Source: Streptomyces sp. NRRL F-5630 | GTDB taxonomy: Bacteria > Actinomycetota > Actinomycetes > Streptomycetales > Streptomycetaceae | Assembly: GCF_000719475.1 (NCBI RefSeq) | Contig: NZ_JOGO01000004.1 | Coordinates: 124,001 to 188,000 of the forward strand | Reading direction: 5' to 3' | Length of the DNA: 64,000 bases | Shown: in pieces, positions 25,633 through 34,551 of the stretch | Layout: every line of letters begins with the position of its first letter | How positions within the stretch are numbered: position 1 is the stretch's first letter | The notes under the pieces: model-generated | The model's input: the letters and a program-made list of their open reading frames with translations, nothing else | Told to the model about the DNA's origin: nothing | Database searches by the model: none | Made by a program: the position numbers and the translations under genes

Positions 25633-26466
25633 ATGGTGGACCCGCGGACGGTCGTCCTTCCCAACGGGGCCGCGGTCCCGGCACTCGGTCAGGGCACCTG
25701 GGGGATGGGGGAAGATCCCGGGCGCCGCGCGGCCGAGGTGTCGGCCCTGCGCGCCGGGCTGGACCTGGGGATGACCCTCGTCGACACCGCTGAGATGTAC
25801 GGGGACGGCGCGGCGGAGGAAGTGGTGGCCGAGGCGGTGGCCGGACGGCGGGACGACGTCTTCCTGGTCAGCAAGGTGCTTCCCTCCCACGCGGACGCCC
25901 GTGGAGTGGCCCAGGCATGCCGGGGGAGCCTGCGCCGTCTGCGCACGGACCGGATCGATCTGTACCTGCTGCACTGGCGTGGCTCCGTGCCGCTGGAGGA
26001 GACGGTCGAGGCGTTCGAGTCCCTGGTGCGGGAGGGGGCCATCCGCTCCTGGGGGGTGAGCAACCTCGACGTGGACGATCTCGCGGACCTGCCGCCCGAG
26101 ACCAGGCCGCAGACCGACCAGGTGCTGTACAACCTCAGCCGCCGGGGGCCTGAGTATGGTCTGCTGCCGAGGTGCCGTGAACTCTCGATTCCCGTCATGG
26201 CGTACTCGCCGGTCGAGCAGGGCCGTCTGCTCGGCCACACGGCGCTGCGGGAGGTGGCAGCCGCCCACGGTGCGACGCCCGCGCAGATCGCCCTGGCCTG
26301 GGTCCTGCGGCACGAGGACGTCATCGCGATCCCGAAAGCGTCTTCCCGCGCCCACATAGAGGAGAACCGGGCAGCTTGGGAGATGGACCTGTCCGCCGAG
26401 GACCTCGCGGCCCTGGACCGGGCGTTCCCGCCACCAGAGGGCAAACGGCCGCTGGAGATGCTGTGA
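25633..26466 (+). CDS. Aldo/keto reductase
   Basis: 277 residues; ATG at 25633 follows AGGAGGAAGCC. AKR landmarks: LPALGQGTWGMG-type N-terminus (VPALGQGTWGMGED), GMTLVDTAEMYGDG carrying catalytic Asp and Tyr, the Lys in FLVSKVLPSH, the His in DLYLLHWRG, and VIAIPKASSRAHIEENRAAW for NADPH. All four tetrad residues (D, Y, K, H) are visible. Cytosolic NADPH-dependent carbonyl reductase of unknown substrate. The earlier in-frame ATG at 25591 lies inside the 41-bp duplication and is not used in my reading. Confidence 0.88.
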   Translation: MVDPRTVVLPNGAAVPALGQGTWGMGEDPGRRAAEVSALRAGLDLGMTLVDTAEMYGDGAAEEVVAEAVAGRRDDVFLVSKVLPSHADARGVAQACRGSLRRLRTDRIDLYLLHWRGSVPLEETVEAFESLVREGAIRSWGVSNLDVDDLADLPPETRPQTDQVLYNLSRRGPEYGLLPRCRELSIPVMAYSPVEQGRLLGHTALREVAAAHGATPAQIALAWVLRHEDVIAIPKASSRAHIEENRAAWEMDLSAEDLAALDRAFPPPEGKRPLEML

Positions 26467-26723
26467 CACACCTCTAAAACGCGCCCGGCCGCGCTCCGCC
26501 TGGAGCAGCCGGCGGCGCTCGGCCCGGTCAGGCCGCTGATAGGCAGGGCCGGTCATCGTGGTCGTGGGAGCGGATTGTTCAAGGGGTCGCCGCCCGGTCC
26601 ACGCATCGGACGCCGACCGCCCGCGGACTGCGTTTGCGGGCGGGGCGACGCCAGGTGACGGTGAGGGGAGAGCCGACGGTTCCACGGCGGCGATCCGGCT
26701 CCGCCCCCTGAGGGGAGCACGCG

Positions 26724-27200
26724 ATGAACGGCAAGGCACTGGCGTTGAGCGGTCTGGTCGCAGGTGGTGGAGCAGTGGTGGTGATCCGCCGGTGGAGAGG
26801 CGCGTCGCGCGGGGCCGCCGGCGGGCGCAGAGATCGCTGGCACACGGTGACGATCAACCGTCCACCGGACGAGGTCGCTCCGAACGGACGGCTCCCCGAG
26901 CCGCTCGCGAAGCTCGGCGGCACGGTCGAGGTCCAGGCGCGGCCGGCTCCCGGAGACCGCGGCACCGAGGTCGCCGCCCGCCTCCGCGATCCCGTGCCGT
27001 CGGGGCCTGGAGAGGCTGCGGCCCGGTTCAAGGGCCAGGACCCGCGCGGGCCGGTCCGCCGGGCGCTGCGCGACTCCCGGGCGTTGCTCGAGACGGGCGA
27101 GGTACTCAGCCCCGACAAGCCGCCGACGACCCACCCCGGTCCTGGCGGAAAGCTCATCGCGGCCCTCGCCGGGCGCGCACGCGAGGAGGGAGGGCTGTGA
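26724..27200 (+). CDS. Conserved hypothetical, single N-terminal helix, SRPBCC-like fragment
   Basis: 158 residues from ATG at 26724 after a GAGGGGAGC ribosome site. A short hydrophobic segment (ALALSGLVAGGGAVVVI, residues 5-21) is followed by basic residues, which suggests membrane anchoring. The middle reads WHTVTINRPPDEVAPNGRLPEPLAKLGGTVEVQARPAPGDRGTEVAARL, the N-terminal strand plus a later strand of cyclase/dehydrase (SRPBCC) proteins with the centre missing. The stop overlaps the GTG of the downstream alcohol dehydrogenase, so the two are translationally coupled. Function unknown; small proteins of this type recur beside zinc alcohol dehydrogenases in Streptomyces. Confidence 0.65.
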   Translation: MNGKALALSGLVAGGGAVVVIRRWRGASRGAAGGRRDRWHTVTINRPPDEVAPNGRLPEPLAKLGGTVEVQARPAPGDRGTEVAARLRDPVPSGPGEAAARFKGQDPRGPVRRALRDSRALLETGEVLSPDKPPTTHPGPGGKLIAALAGRAREEGGL

Positions 27201-28366
27201 GGGCACTCACCTGGAACGGAGTCGACGACCTGACGGTCGAACAGGTCCCCGACCCGCGGATCATCAACCGCCAGGACGCGATCGTCAAGGTGCGTCTGAG
27301 CTCGGTCTGCGGCTCGGACCTGCATCTGCTCGGCGGCTACCTGCCGGCCATGGAGCGCGGTGACGTGCTCGGCCACGAGTTCCTCGGCGACATCGTCGAG
27401 GTGGGCCCCGACGTCCGCAGGCGGTCGGTCGGCGAACGGGTGGTGGTGTGCTCGTTCTTCGGCTGCGGCCAGTGCTGGTACTGCCAGAACGGCCTCTGGT
27501 CGCTGTGCGACAACGCGAACACCAATCCGGGCCTCACCGAGTTCGCCTACGGCCAGCCGCTCGGCGCCTGCTTCGGCTACTCACATGCTCTCGGCGGCAA
27601 CGCCGGAAGCCACGCCGAGTACATCCGCGTTCCCTACGTCGACCACGGCGCTTTTCCCGTGCCCGAGGAGGTTTCCGATCAGGCCGCGGTGTTCGCCTCG
27701 GACGCGGCGCCCACCGGCTGGATGGGAGCCGATCTCGGCGGTGTCAAGCCCGGCGACGTGGTCGCGGTCTGGGGTTGCGGCGCCGTCGGCCAGATGGCGG
27801 CCCGGGCGGCCATGCTGCTCGGAGCCGAGCGCGTGATCGTCATCGACCGCTTCCCCGAGCGTCTCGCCATGGCCACCGAGTACGTCGGCTGCGAGACGAT
27901 CGACTACACCCGGACCGACGTCGGTGGGGAACTGCTCGAACGCAGCGGCGGACGCGGTCCTGACGTGTGCATCGAGGCCGTCGGGATGGAGTCGCACACC
28001 GACGGCCCGGTCAATTTCTACGACAAGGCGAAGCAGCACCTCGCCCTCCAGTCCGACCGCCCCAGTGCCCTGCGCGAGGCGATCTACCACTGCCGCAAGG
28101 GCGGGTCGGTCTTCTGCCTCGGTGTGTTCGGCGGGCTGATCGACAAGTTCCCCATGGGCGCGTTGCTGAACAAGGGCCTGACCCTCCGCGGCGCCCAGCA
28201 GATGGGCCAGAACTACATCCCCATGCTGCTCCAGCGCATCGCGACCGGGGAGCTCAAGACCGATCACCTCATGACCCACCCGATGTCCCTCGACGAGGGA
28301 CCGCGGGGCTACGACATGTTCAAGCACAAGAAGGATGGCTGCGTGCGCGCGGTCCTGAAGCCGTAG
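27197..28366 (+). CDS. Zinc-dependent alcohol dehydrogenase (MDR, formaldehyde-dehydrogenase-like)
   Basis: 389 residues from GTG at 27197, overlapping the upstream stop in GTGA. The catalytic zinc site is in SSVCGSDLHLLGG and GHEFLGDIVEVG. The structural zinc lobe is CGQCWYCQNGLWSLCDN, four Cys. The NAD site is VWGCGAVGQMAARAAMLLGA, and the insertion NFYDKAKQHLALQSDRPSALREAIYHCRKGG is typical of the long FdhA-related branch. It oxidises an alcohol or aldehyde with NAD+. A second, more FdhA-like paralogue sits at 29603-30796. Confidence 0.88.
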   Translation: MRALTWNGVDDLTVEQVPDPRIINRQDAIVKVRLSSVCGSDLHLLGGYLPAMERGDVLGHEFLGDIVEVGPDVRRRSVGERVVVCSFFGCGQCWYCQNGLWSLCDNANTNPGLTEFAYGQPLGACFGYSHALGGNAGSHAEYIRVPYVDHGAFPVPEEVSDQAAVFASDAAPTGWMGADLGGVKPGDVVAVWGCGAVGQMAARAAMLLGAERVIVIDRFPERLAMATEYVGCETIDYTRTDVGGELLERSGGRGPDVCIEAVGMESHTDGPVNFYDKAKQHLALQSDRPSALREAIYHCRKGGSVFCLGVFGGLIDKFPMGALLNKGLTLRGAQQMGQNYIPMLLQRIATGELKTDHLMTHPMSLDEGPRGYDMFKHKKDGCVRAVLKP

Positions 28367-28961
28367 GCCACCTCGCCCCGGACAGTCCGGCGAGAATTTT
28401 CCATGGCGTCCAGGGCGCTCACGAGGGCCGGAGAGCGAGCTTCGCCGACGGGCGCCAGGCGCGTCTGCCGGGTGCGTTCGCGGAAGCGCTCGCTGAGAAC
28501 GCGGGTGTGCTCTTCGAGGAGCCCTCGATCGAGCAGCTCGATGTCGTCGCAAAGAAGCATCCGGCGTAGGGCGGTGTTGCCCGGGGGGCGCGTGCTTCGG
28601 TGGGGCCGGTGGCGTCTCAGCACCTGGCGGGTTCCCGGCTCGTTACAGGCCACGCACGCCGATTCGCCCCTTTTGACACATCTTGCAGGGGCGGGGAGTG
28701 TGGGTGTGGTGAGGCTGTTCCGTGCGGCACTCCGTCCACGGTGACAGGCCCACCAGAGCACGGAGACCGGCCAGGCCGACGTTCAGCGCCCTGGATTCTC
28801 TCCCAGAAACAGTCGCCGGACCAGGCGCCGAAGGTCCATCAGTACGTCGACATCCCGAGAACGGCTGGACCAAGGCCCTCCTCCACCCGACGGCAGCTGA
28901 GCGGTGACAACACGGACCCGGATACCGGTCCCCCGCCGCCCACCGGAAGGAACCACGCACC
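28367..28961. other. Intergenic region with a possible gene tail
   Basis: A plus-strand frame ending at 28569 reads GAFAEALAENAGVLFEEPSIEQLD and has strong third-position GC, so it may be the 3' remnant of a lost gene I cannot name. The rest holds no recognisable feature apart from a GGAAGGAACC region ahead of the next start. Confidence 0.35.
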
Positions 28962-29519
28962 ATGACCAACGAACTGAACGGCAGGAAGGTCGCCATCCTG
29001 GCCACGGACGGCGTCGAGCGCGTCGAACTCGAGGAACCTCTCGGCGCGTTGCTGGGAGCGGGAGCGCAGGCCGAACTCCTCTCCCTCCACACCGGCGAGA
29101 TCAACGCGCGCCAGATGGACCTCGACCCGGCCGGAACCTTCACCGTGGACAAGAAGGTCGCCGATGCCCGCGTGGACGACTACGAGGCGCTCCTGCTGCC
29201 CGGCGGCACCATGAATCCCGACCAACTGCGTACCGACCCTGACGCCGTCGCCTTCGTGAGGGAATTCATGGAGACCGGCAAGCCCGTCGCCACCATCTGC
29301 CACGGACCCTGGACACTCGCGGAGGCCGGCGTGCTGCACGGTCGCCGCCTCACCTCCTGGCCCAGCATTCGCACCGACCTGCGCAACGCCGGTGCCGACG
29401 TCGTCGACGAGGAGGTCGTGATCGACCGCCAGTTGATCTCCAGCCGCGGCCCGCAGGACCTGCCCGCCTTCTGCGAGGCGATCATCGAAGGCTTCGCCAG
29501 CGCGCCGCAACCCGCCTGA
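28962..29519 (+). CDS. PfpI/YhbO-type DJ-1 family protein (class I glutamine amidotransferase-like)
   Basis: 185 residues, the usual length. KVAILATDGVERVELEEPL at the N-terminus, DYEALLLPGGTMNPDQLR in the middle, and VATICHGPWTLAEAGVLHGRRLTSW with the nucleophile Cys in the elbow and the adjacent His. PfpI/YhbO/DJ-1 proteins are stress proteins reported as proteases or deglycases; which applies is open. It sits 84 bp before fdhA, and the aldehyde-handling neighbours fit a carbonyl-stress role, which is inference. Confidence 0.87.
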   Translation: MTNELNGRKVAILATDGVERVELEEPLGALLGAGAQAELLSLHTGEINARQMDLDPAGTFTVDKKVADARVDDYEALLLPGGTMNPDQLRTDPDAVAFVREFMETGKPVATICHGPWTLAEAGVLHGRRLTSWPSIRTDLRNAGADVVDEEVVIDRQLISSRGPQDLPAFCEAIIEGFASAPQPA

Positions 29520-29602
29520 TCGGGAGAAGCCGCCGCAGGCCGCCGAGATGGCCTCCGGCACTCGCACGACCGAGTCCCCGTGGACCAGCAGAGGAGATCG
29601 CC

Positions 29603-30796
29603 ATGGCAAGCAGCAACCGCGCCGTCACCTTCCAGAACCCGAAGGACATGCGCGTCGATTCCCTGGACTTCCCGAAGCTCCAGATGCCGAACGGGAAGAA
29701 GGCCCCGCACGGAGTCATCCTCAAGATCGTCGCCACCAACATCTGCGGGAGCGACCTGCACATCTACCGCGGGTCCTTCCCGGTGCCCCAGGGCATGGTG
29801 ATGGGGCACGAGATGACCGGGGAGGTCATCGAGGTCGGCCCCGACGTCGAGTTCCTCAGCGAGGGTGACCTCGTCTCCGTCCCGTTCAACGTCGCCTGCG
29901 GCCGTTGCCGCAACTGCAGGGCGCGCAGGACCGACGTCTGCGAGACCACGAACCCCGATGTGTCCTGCGGAGCGTACGGCTTCAACCTGGGCGACTGGAC
30001 CGGCGGGCAGGCCGAGTACCTGTTCGTCCCGTACGCCGACTTCCAGCTCCTGCGCTTCCCGGACAGGGACCAGGCCATGGCGAAAATCCGTGACCTGGCG
30101 CTGCTCTCGGACATCCTGCCCACCGCGTTCCACGGCCTCATGGAGGCCGGTGCCAAGCCGGGCTCGACCGTGTACATCGCCGGCGCCGGCCCGGTCGGCC
30201 GCTGCGGCGCAGCAGCGGCGCGCCTCCTCGGGGCGTCCTGCATCATCGTCGGCGACTACAGCAAGGACCGTCTGGAGCTGGTGGAGAAGAACGGCTGCGA
30301 GACCATCGACCTGAGCCAGGACGCAGCACTCACCGACCAGATCGAGGCCATCCTGGGCGAACCCATGGTGGACTGCGCAGTCGACTACGTCGGCAGCGAG
30401 GCACACGGCATCGGGCACGAGAGCGGGAACATGGACCCGGCGTACGCGATCAACCAGGTGGTCGACGCCACGCGGGCGGGCGGAGCCACCGGAGTCATCG
30501 GCGTCTACGGCCCAGACCCGCTCGCGAAGTCGAAGGCCGAGCAAGAGGGAACGTACCCGATCGACTTCGGCCAGGCATGGATAAAATCCCCGCGGATCTC
30601 CGCCGGGCAGGCACCGATCATGCACTACAACCGCGAGCTGATGATGGCGATCCTGTGGGACCGCATGCCCTACTTGAGCGCCATGCTCAACACGAAGGTG
30701 ATCAGCCTCGACGACGCCCCCGGCGCCTACGCGACCTTCGATACCGGAGTGGCCGAGAAGTTCATCATCGACCCCCACGGCCTCATCGACGCCTGA
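29603..30796 (+). CDS. fdhA: Glutathione-independent formaldehyde dehydrogenase
   Basis: 397 residues, matching the Pseudomonas FdhA length. ATNICGSDLHIYRG and MGHEMTGEVIEVGPDVE supply the catalytic zinc ligands; CGRCRNCRARRTDVC is the structural zinc lobe; YIAGAGPVGRCGAAAARLLGA binds NAD. The insertions VDYVGSEAHGIGHESGNMDPAYAINQVVDATRAGG and GTYPIDFGQAWIKSPRISAGQAP are characteristic of this subfamily, which holds NAD tightly and can dismutate aldehydes. Cytosolic formaldehyde/aldehyde detoxification is the likely role, together with the neighbouring dehydrogenase and PfpI protein. Confidence 0.9.
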   Translation: MASSNRAVTFQNPKDMRVDSLDFPKLQMPNGKKAPHGVILKIVATNICGSDLHIYRGSFPVPQGMVMGHEMTGEVIEVGPDVEFLSEGDLVSVPFNVACGRCRNCRARRTDVCETTNPDVSCGAYGFNLGDWTGGQAEYLFVPYADFQLLRFPDRDQAMAKIRDLALLSDILPTAFHGLMEAGAKPGSTVYIAGAGPVGRCGAAAARLLGASCIIVGDYSKDRLELVEKNGCETIDLSQDAALTDQIEAILGEPMVDCAVDYVGSEAHGIGHESGNMDPAYAINQVVDATRAGGATGVIGVYGPDPLAKSKAEQEGTYPIDFGQAWIKSPRISAGQAPIMHYNRELMMAILWDRMPYLSAMLNTKVISLDDAPGAYATFDTGVAEKFIIDPHGLIDA

Positions 30797-31040
30797 GGGC
30801 CGCCCTCGCCGCCGCCCTGTGCTGCTACAAGCGACTCGTCCGCCTCACCATGTAGGACACGGTCTAAGCTGCGCGGCGCCGCCGTCCGTCGCCGGGTTCG
30901 GGCACCGGGCCGGGCACGGACTGCGACAGAACAGTGATGGTGCCGTACGTGGCGGCCTGGGCGGTGGACATCGACCGGCGCCAGCACTCATGCCGTGCTC
31001 CCCCTGGCCGAGTCGTTCTTGGCCATCGGGTCGGTAGAGG

Positions 31041-31700
31041 TCACGGAGTGGGGCGGGCCGAGGAACTGTTCGTCCACGCCACGTCGAACTGCTGGAGGGC
31101 TATCGAGTACAGGAGTCCGGGGGCCTGGGCGTATAGGCAGGGGGAGTTCCTGCCGTGGCTGGAGCTGCTGTAGAAGGTGAGGTAGGCCACCCGGTCCGTG
31201 GCGATCACGCGGCAGGTGTTAGGGAGGTTGAAGCTGCGCAGTTCCACGTGGGGTTGCGCGCGGGTCACCTGGGCGATGTAGTCCGTGTTCGCCCGAACCT
31301 GGTCCTTGAGCAGGTCCGGCGTGAAGCCGGGATCGAAGAGGCGCAGATCTTGTGAGCGTCGGTCGAGCCAGGAGTCGCCCGGCGCGAGCGTGTCGGGCAG
31401 CAGTACCTGGACGGACCCCGGGGATAGCTCCCCCGACCACAGGGGCGAGAAAACCTCGCGGGTGAGTACGTTTCCTCGTCCCGCCATGACCTTGATCCAA
31501 CTGGCTTGGCCAAGGTCACGGGCGATGTCGCCCTCGGCGGACGACTGGTGACGGTACACACGGGCGAGCCCGGTGCCGGTGAGGCGCGAGCAGACCGCGA
31601 CCAGCCACCACAGAGGGCGGGAGCCGCGTACGAGGCCGAGGACGAGGACGATCGCGCTGGCTGCAAGCGAGCTGAGTATTCCGAACAGAAAAGCAGTCAT
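31041..31700 (-). CDS. Membrane-anchored protein of unknown function, third gene of the amyloid-signalling operon
   Basis: 219 residues from ATG at 31700, preferred to the ATG at 31709 because GGGAG lies at the proper distance only for the former. An N-terminal TM helix (about residues 3-25) is followed by a basic region and a soluble domain. The C-terminal half (VELRSFNLPNTCRVIATDRVAYLTFYSSSSHG and SIALQQFDVAW) has the rhythm of phospholipase-D-like/DUF5919-type domains but no HKD motif, so I do not assign a function. It starts 62 bp after the stop of the nucleosidase gene on the same strand, so it is probably co-transcribed. Confidence 0.6.
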   Translation of the reverse strand: MTAFLFGILSSLAASAIVLVLGLVRGSRPLWWLVAVCSRLTGTGLARVYRHQSSAEGDIARDLGQASWIKVMAGRGNVLTREVFSPLWSGELSPGSVQVLLPDTLAPGDSWLDRRSQDLRLFDPGFTPDLLKDQVRANTDYIAQVTRAQPHVELRSFNLPNTCRVIATDRVAYLTFYSSSSHGRNSPCLYAQAPGLLYSIALQQFDVAWTNSSSARPTP

Positions 31701-31762
31701 GCGAGCCATCTCCCTGTGTATGGCTGATCTCGGGCAGCCGGATTTGACCGTTCGGCGGAGAG

Positions 31763-32683
31763 TCAGCAGAGATAGGTCAGGAGTTCTCTTAGGATGTACG
31801 CGGCGTTCCGGGCCGCCAGTTCATGGAAGCCGTGCCCCTTTTCCTGGTCGGCATTGTCGGACACGCCCCGGATAACGATCCAGCCGGGATTGATGGCGTC
31901 ATGGACTGAGTTCTCCTGCCAGTACTGGCTCAGTCCGCCGGCTTCCATGTCGACCGCCAGAACCTTCTCATGATAATTCTTGAGCCAGTCACGGATATCG
32001 CTCTCCCGATCCGCGATGACGGCTTCACCGGACCCGATCAAGCCTGGGTAGACCTCAAATTCCTCCGATGCGTGCGTGGCCAGTTGGCCGTGGATCCGTG
32101 CCGGGGTTCCGTGATCGGTGAAGAAGGCATTCACCCCATGGACGACCGGTGCGGGCGCCTGGCGGTGTTCGCCGCGCCGGCGGACGTCTCCCAGCGGATT
32201 GATCTTGCGGTTCTCGTAGTACACGATCTCGGTGGAGACGATGACGTTGCCGATACGCGCGTGTTGGTCGTGGATTCCTCCACCCACGCCCACGAGCGCC
32301 CACAGCCGCGGGGTGTAGTGGCGGCGCAGGTTTTCCAGGGCGGCCATTGCCGAGCGCTGCCCCTGGCTCTGACTCTGGGTGGCCACGATGCGTACGGTTG
32401 CCTCTGGGGTGGTGTGTTCGCCCTGGTAGAAATATAGCCCGCCACCCACCTTGTGCCGTTCGAGTTTCAACTCGTCTACTACGGAGCGCAGTTCCTCACT
32501 CAAGATTGTGACCACACCGATGTCCCATCCGGCGGCGGCCGGTTCGCCGTCCGAGCCGACCTCGGCGGGGCGCGTGGACTGGCGGGAGGGATCGGCCTGG
32601 AATACGCGAGCGTTCTCCCCGATGGCGTTGTTCTTGAAATCGTTGTGGTCGCCGTGGTTGACGATTCCGCGATTGGTGTTCAC
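31763..32683 (-). CDS. Nucleoside phosphorylase/nucleosidase-domain effector with N-terminal amyloid motif
   Basis: 306 residues from GTG at 32683; the GGAGG ribosome site lies within the 3' end of the upstream gene. Residues 5-27 are an Asn/Gly-rich motif, RGIVNHGDHNDF then KNNAIGENARV, aligning without gaps to residues 554-576 of the upstream protein at 13 of 23 identical. A ~25-residue linker follows. Residues 53-306 are a PNP_UDP_1/MTA-SAH-nucleosidase domain: DIGVVTILSEEL, the phosphate/ribose loop VGVGGG (131-136), VDMEA (244-248) and RGVSDNAD (272-279) with the catalytic Asp region. The arrangement is that of effectors triggered by amyloid templating. Predicted action: hydrolysis or phosphorolysis of a nucleoside or nucleotide once clustered. 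Confidence 0.8.
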   Translation of the reverse strand: MNTNRGIVNHGDHNDFKNNAIGENARVFQADPSRQSTRPAEVGSDGEPAAAGWDIGVVTILSEELRSVVDELKLERHKVGGGLYFYQGEHTTPEATVRIVATQSQSQGQRSAMAALENLRRHYTPRLWALVGVGGGIHDQHARIGNVIVSTEIVYYENRKINPLGDVRRRGEHRQAPAPVVHGVNAFFTDHGTPARIHGQLATHASEEFEVYPGLIGSGEAVIADRESDIRDWLKNYHEKVLAVDMEAGGLSQYWQENSVHDAINPGWIVIRGVSDNADQEKGHGFHELAARNAAYILRELLTYLC

Positions 32684-34464
32684 TTGTTTCCTCCACCGCT
32701 GGGATTGGGACCTGACGATTCATGTGCGGACGCGCCGACCTGTGCGGCGTCGCCCACGGCGTTGTTGCTGAAATTGTTGTTGTCGCCGAAGTTGAAGATG
32801 CCACTGTTGATGATTTTGGTCGCGCGATCGTTGAACTCGGACGCGTCCACGTCGTGAGTGGCCAGGAAGTCACCGGTAGCCCGGAGTAGCCGGCGCTCGA
32901 TCGTCTTCATCCGGCCGAGAATGTCGGTCTTCTCTAGTTGGATCTTGGACCATTCCTGCGCCGACTTCTCTCGTATGCTCACGCGGCTACCGATCAGGAC
33001 GTTTCGGATTGGCGTGGAGGTGAGATCGTGGGGAAATATGACCGCTTTCGCCAGGGAATAGAGATAGCGTATGAGCCGCCAGGAGTGTCGGATCTCCGAA
33101 GGTAGTTCGGCGAGCTCACGCAAGGCCGCCCAGGCGACTGCCAGGACACCATGGTGCCCGAATTCCGCAGTGCGCTGGAAAGATCTCGGCGTGTGGGCGA
33201 GGACGCACGCGGCGGTGGAGATGCTCAGCGTGCGCCCTTGAACGCTGATGTGCAGCAGGACCGTCGCGACGAACTCGGCCCCTTCGGCAGGAGTGGTCAC
33301 CTCAAGGAAGTGGTACTCCTTCGATCCGGGCGTGTTAATGATCTCCCGCAGCCGGGTTGCGTCGAACTCGCGGGTCAGAAGCGAACGGTCAATCGCCACA
33401 TCGGTCTCGGCGACGTACACGCGGTCGGTGACTCGTGCTGGAAGCCGGACGTCCTGGCTGTCGGTGTCGAGCAACTGGACCGCCTCGCGCAGATAGTCGA
33501 CCAGTTCATGCGCCCGGAACGGAGGGACGGGGTGCTCACGTTCGTGCAGCGGTGCGCCGTCGTCGTCAGAGGGTCGGAGCAGTTGGATGCTCATGGGCGG
33601 GTTCCACTGATAGACCAGCTCACCCGCTCCAATGAAGGGCGACTCGTCGCCAAACAGCGTGAAGACAGCGAAGTCGTCCTCGTCACCGTCCTCGCTATGA
33701 CGAGCGCGGCGGTAGACCGCACAGGGATGGTGCTGCTCCGTGTCTGCCGCCTGCTCCCGGCGGGACAGGTACCGGGGCCGCAGAGCCGGTGCCCGCATGA
33801 TGCGGTGGAGTATCAACTGCCTTACAGCTCCTACGCCAAGGCACACGAACGCGATACCCGCGCCTATGTGGATGGCGGTAGTCGCCTGGCGCGGATGAGT
33901 AAGCGCGAACATCAGGCCGACCAACGTCAGGGACAGCGCAGCCCAGCCGACGCGTCTGAGTGCGTGTGCGCTCTCCGAGTATCTACGAGGGAACAGCCAC
34001 CTCAACAGAGCCCGAGGGCCCGGCACCGGCCCCAGCCCCCGACGCTTGGGCTTCCGCGCCTTCCGCCTGCTGCGCCTGGTCCGGCCGATCCGGTCGAGCC
34101 CAGGCTCCTCCCGGTCCATTTTCCTCAGCTCTACGGCGAGCGGAATCAGGCACAGGAGGGCGAGACCGCAGGAGACCATGACGGCGGTGGGCAGGGCACC
34201 AACGAAGACCGGGACACCCACCGCGCCGGCCACCGTCCCCCGCAGCAGCGCGGTCAGCGCGGCGGCCCGCCACGCGTGGCGCATGACTGGGACGATGTCG
34301 AAACCGTAGGACGGGGCGACCCTGCGGTACGGGGCGGTGCACACCTCGTCGATCACGAGATCCCGGAAGCGTTCGTCCACGTATACGCCGCTGCATAAGT
34401 GACGGGTGGCGGCGGAAGGTTCGTCCCCCACCGCCTTGGCTGATGGCGCATGGGAAGTGAACAT
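32680..34464 (-). CDS. Four-TM membrane protein with C-terminal amyloid (BASS/RHIM-like) motif, putative sensor
   Basis: 594 residues. N-terminal soluble part with RHLCSGVYVDERFRDLVIDEV and RRVAPSYGFDIVPVMRHA; four predicted TM helices at about 69-90, 95-115, 176-196 and 204-222, split by a strongly basic loop (about 127-152); then a ~320-residue cytosolic region without any nucleotide-binding or enzymatic motif I recognise. Near the C-terminus, residues 554-576 read SGIFNFGDNNNF then SNNAVGDAAQV, the same pattern found at the N-terminus of the next protein, followed by a Gly/Pro/Ser tail. The stop overlaps the effector GTG (GTGA), so the two are coupled. The paired motif suggests that this protein seeds assembly of the effector. 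Confidence 0.75.
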   Translation of the reverse strand: MFTSHAPSAKAVGDEPSAATRHLCSGVYVDERFRDLVIDEVCTAPYRRVAPSYGFDIVPVMRHAWRAAALTALLRGTVAGAVGVPVFVGALPTAVMVSCGLALLCLIPLAVELRKMDREEPGLDRIGRTRRSRRKARKPKRRGLGPVPGPRALLRWLFPRRYSESAHALRRVGWAALSLTLVGLMFALTHPRQATTAIHIGAGIAFVCLGVGAVRQLILHRIMRAPALRPRYLSRREQAADTEQHHPCAVYRRARHSEDGDEDDFAVFTLFGDESPFIGAGELVYQWNPPMSIQLLRPSDDDGAPLHEREHPVPPFRAHELVDYLREAVQLLDTDSQDVRLPARVTDRVYVAETDVAIDRSLLTREFDATRLREIINTPGSKEYHFLEVTTPAEGAEFVATVLLHISVQGRTLSISTAACVLAHTPRSFQRTAEFGHHGVLAVAWAALRELAELPSEIRHSWRLIRYLYSLAKAVIFPHDLTSTPIRNVLIGSRVSIREKSAQEWSKIQLEKTDILGRMKTIERRLLRATGDFLATHDVDASEFNDRATKIINSGIFNFGDNNNFSNNAVGDAAQVGASAHESSGPNPSGGGNK

Positions 34465-34520
34465 GCCCTACCCCTGCCCTCGTTGCGTTTTGGTCTGTGG
34501 GACCATAAGTCGCGCAGGCG

Positions 34521-34541
34521 TTTAAGTCAAGGTGACCTTTA
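34521..34541. promoter_or_regulatory. Imperfect palindrome between the divergent NrtR-like gene and the amyloid operon
   Basis: AAGTCA (34524-34529), a 3-nt centre AGG and TGACCTT (34533-34539) make a near-symmetric site with a TCA-N3-TGA core, in the 87 bp between divergent starts. NrtR-type regulators bind palindromes in such positions, so it is a candidate operator for both directions. Confidence 0.45.
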
Positions 34542-34551
34542 GGGGTTCAGC

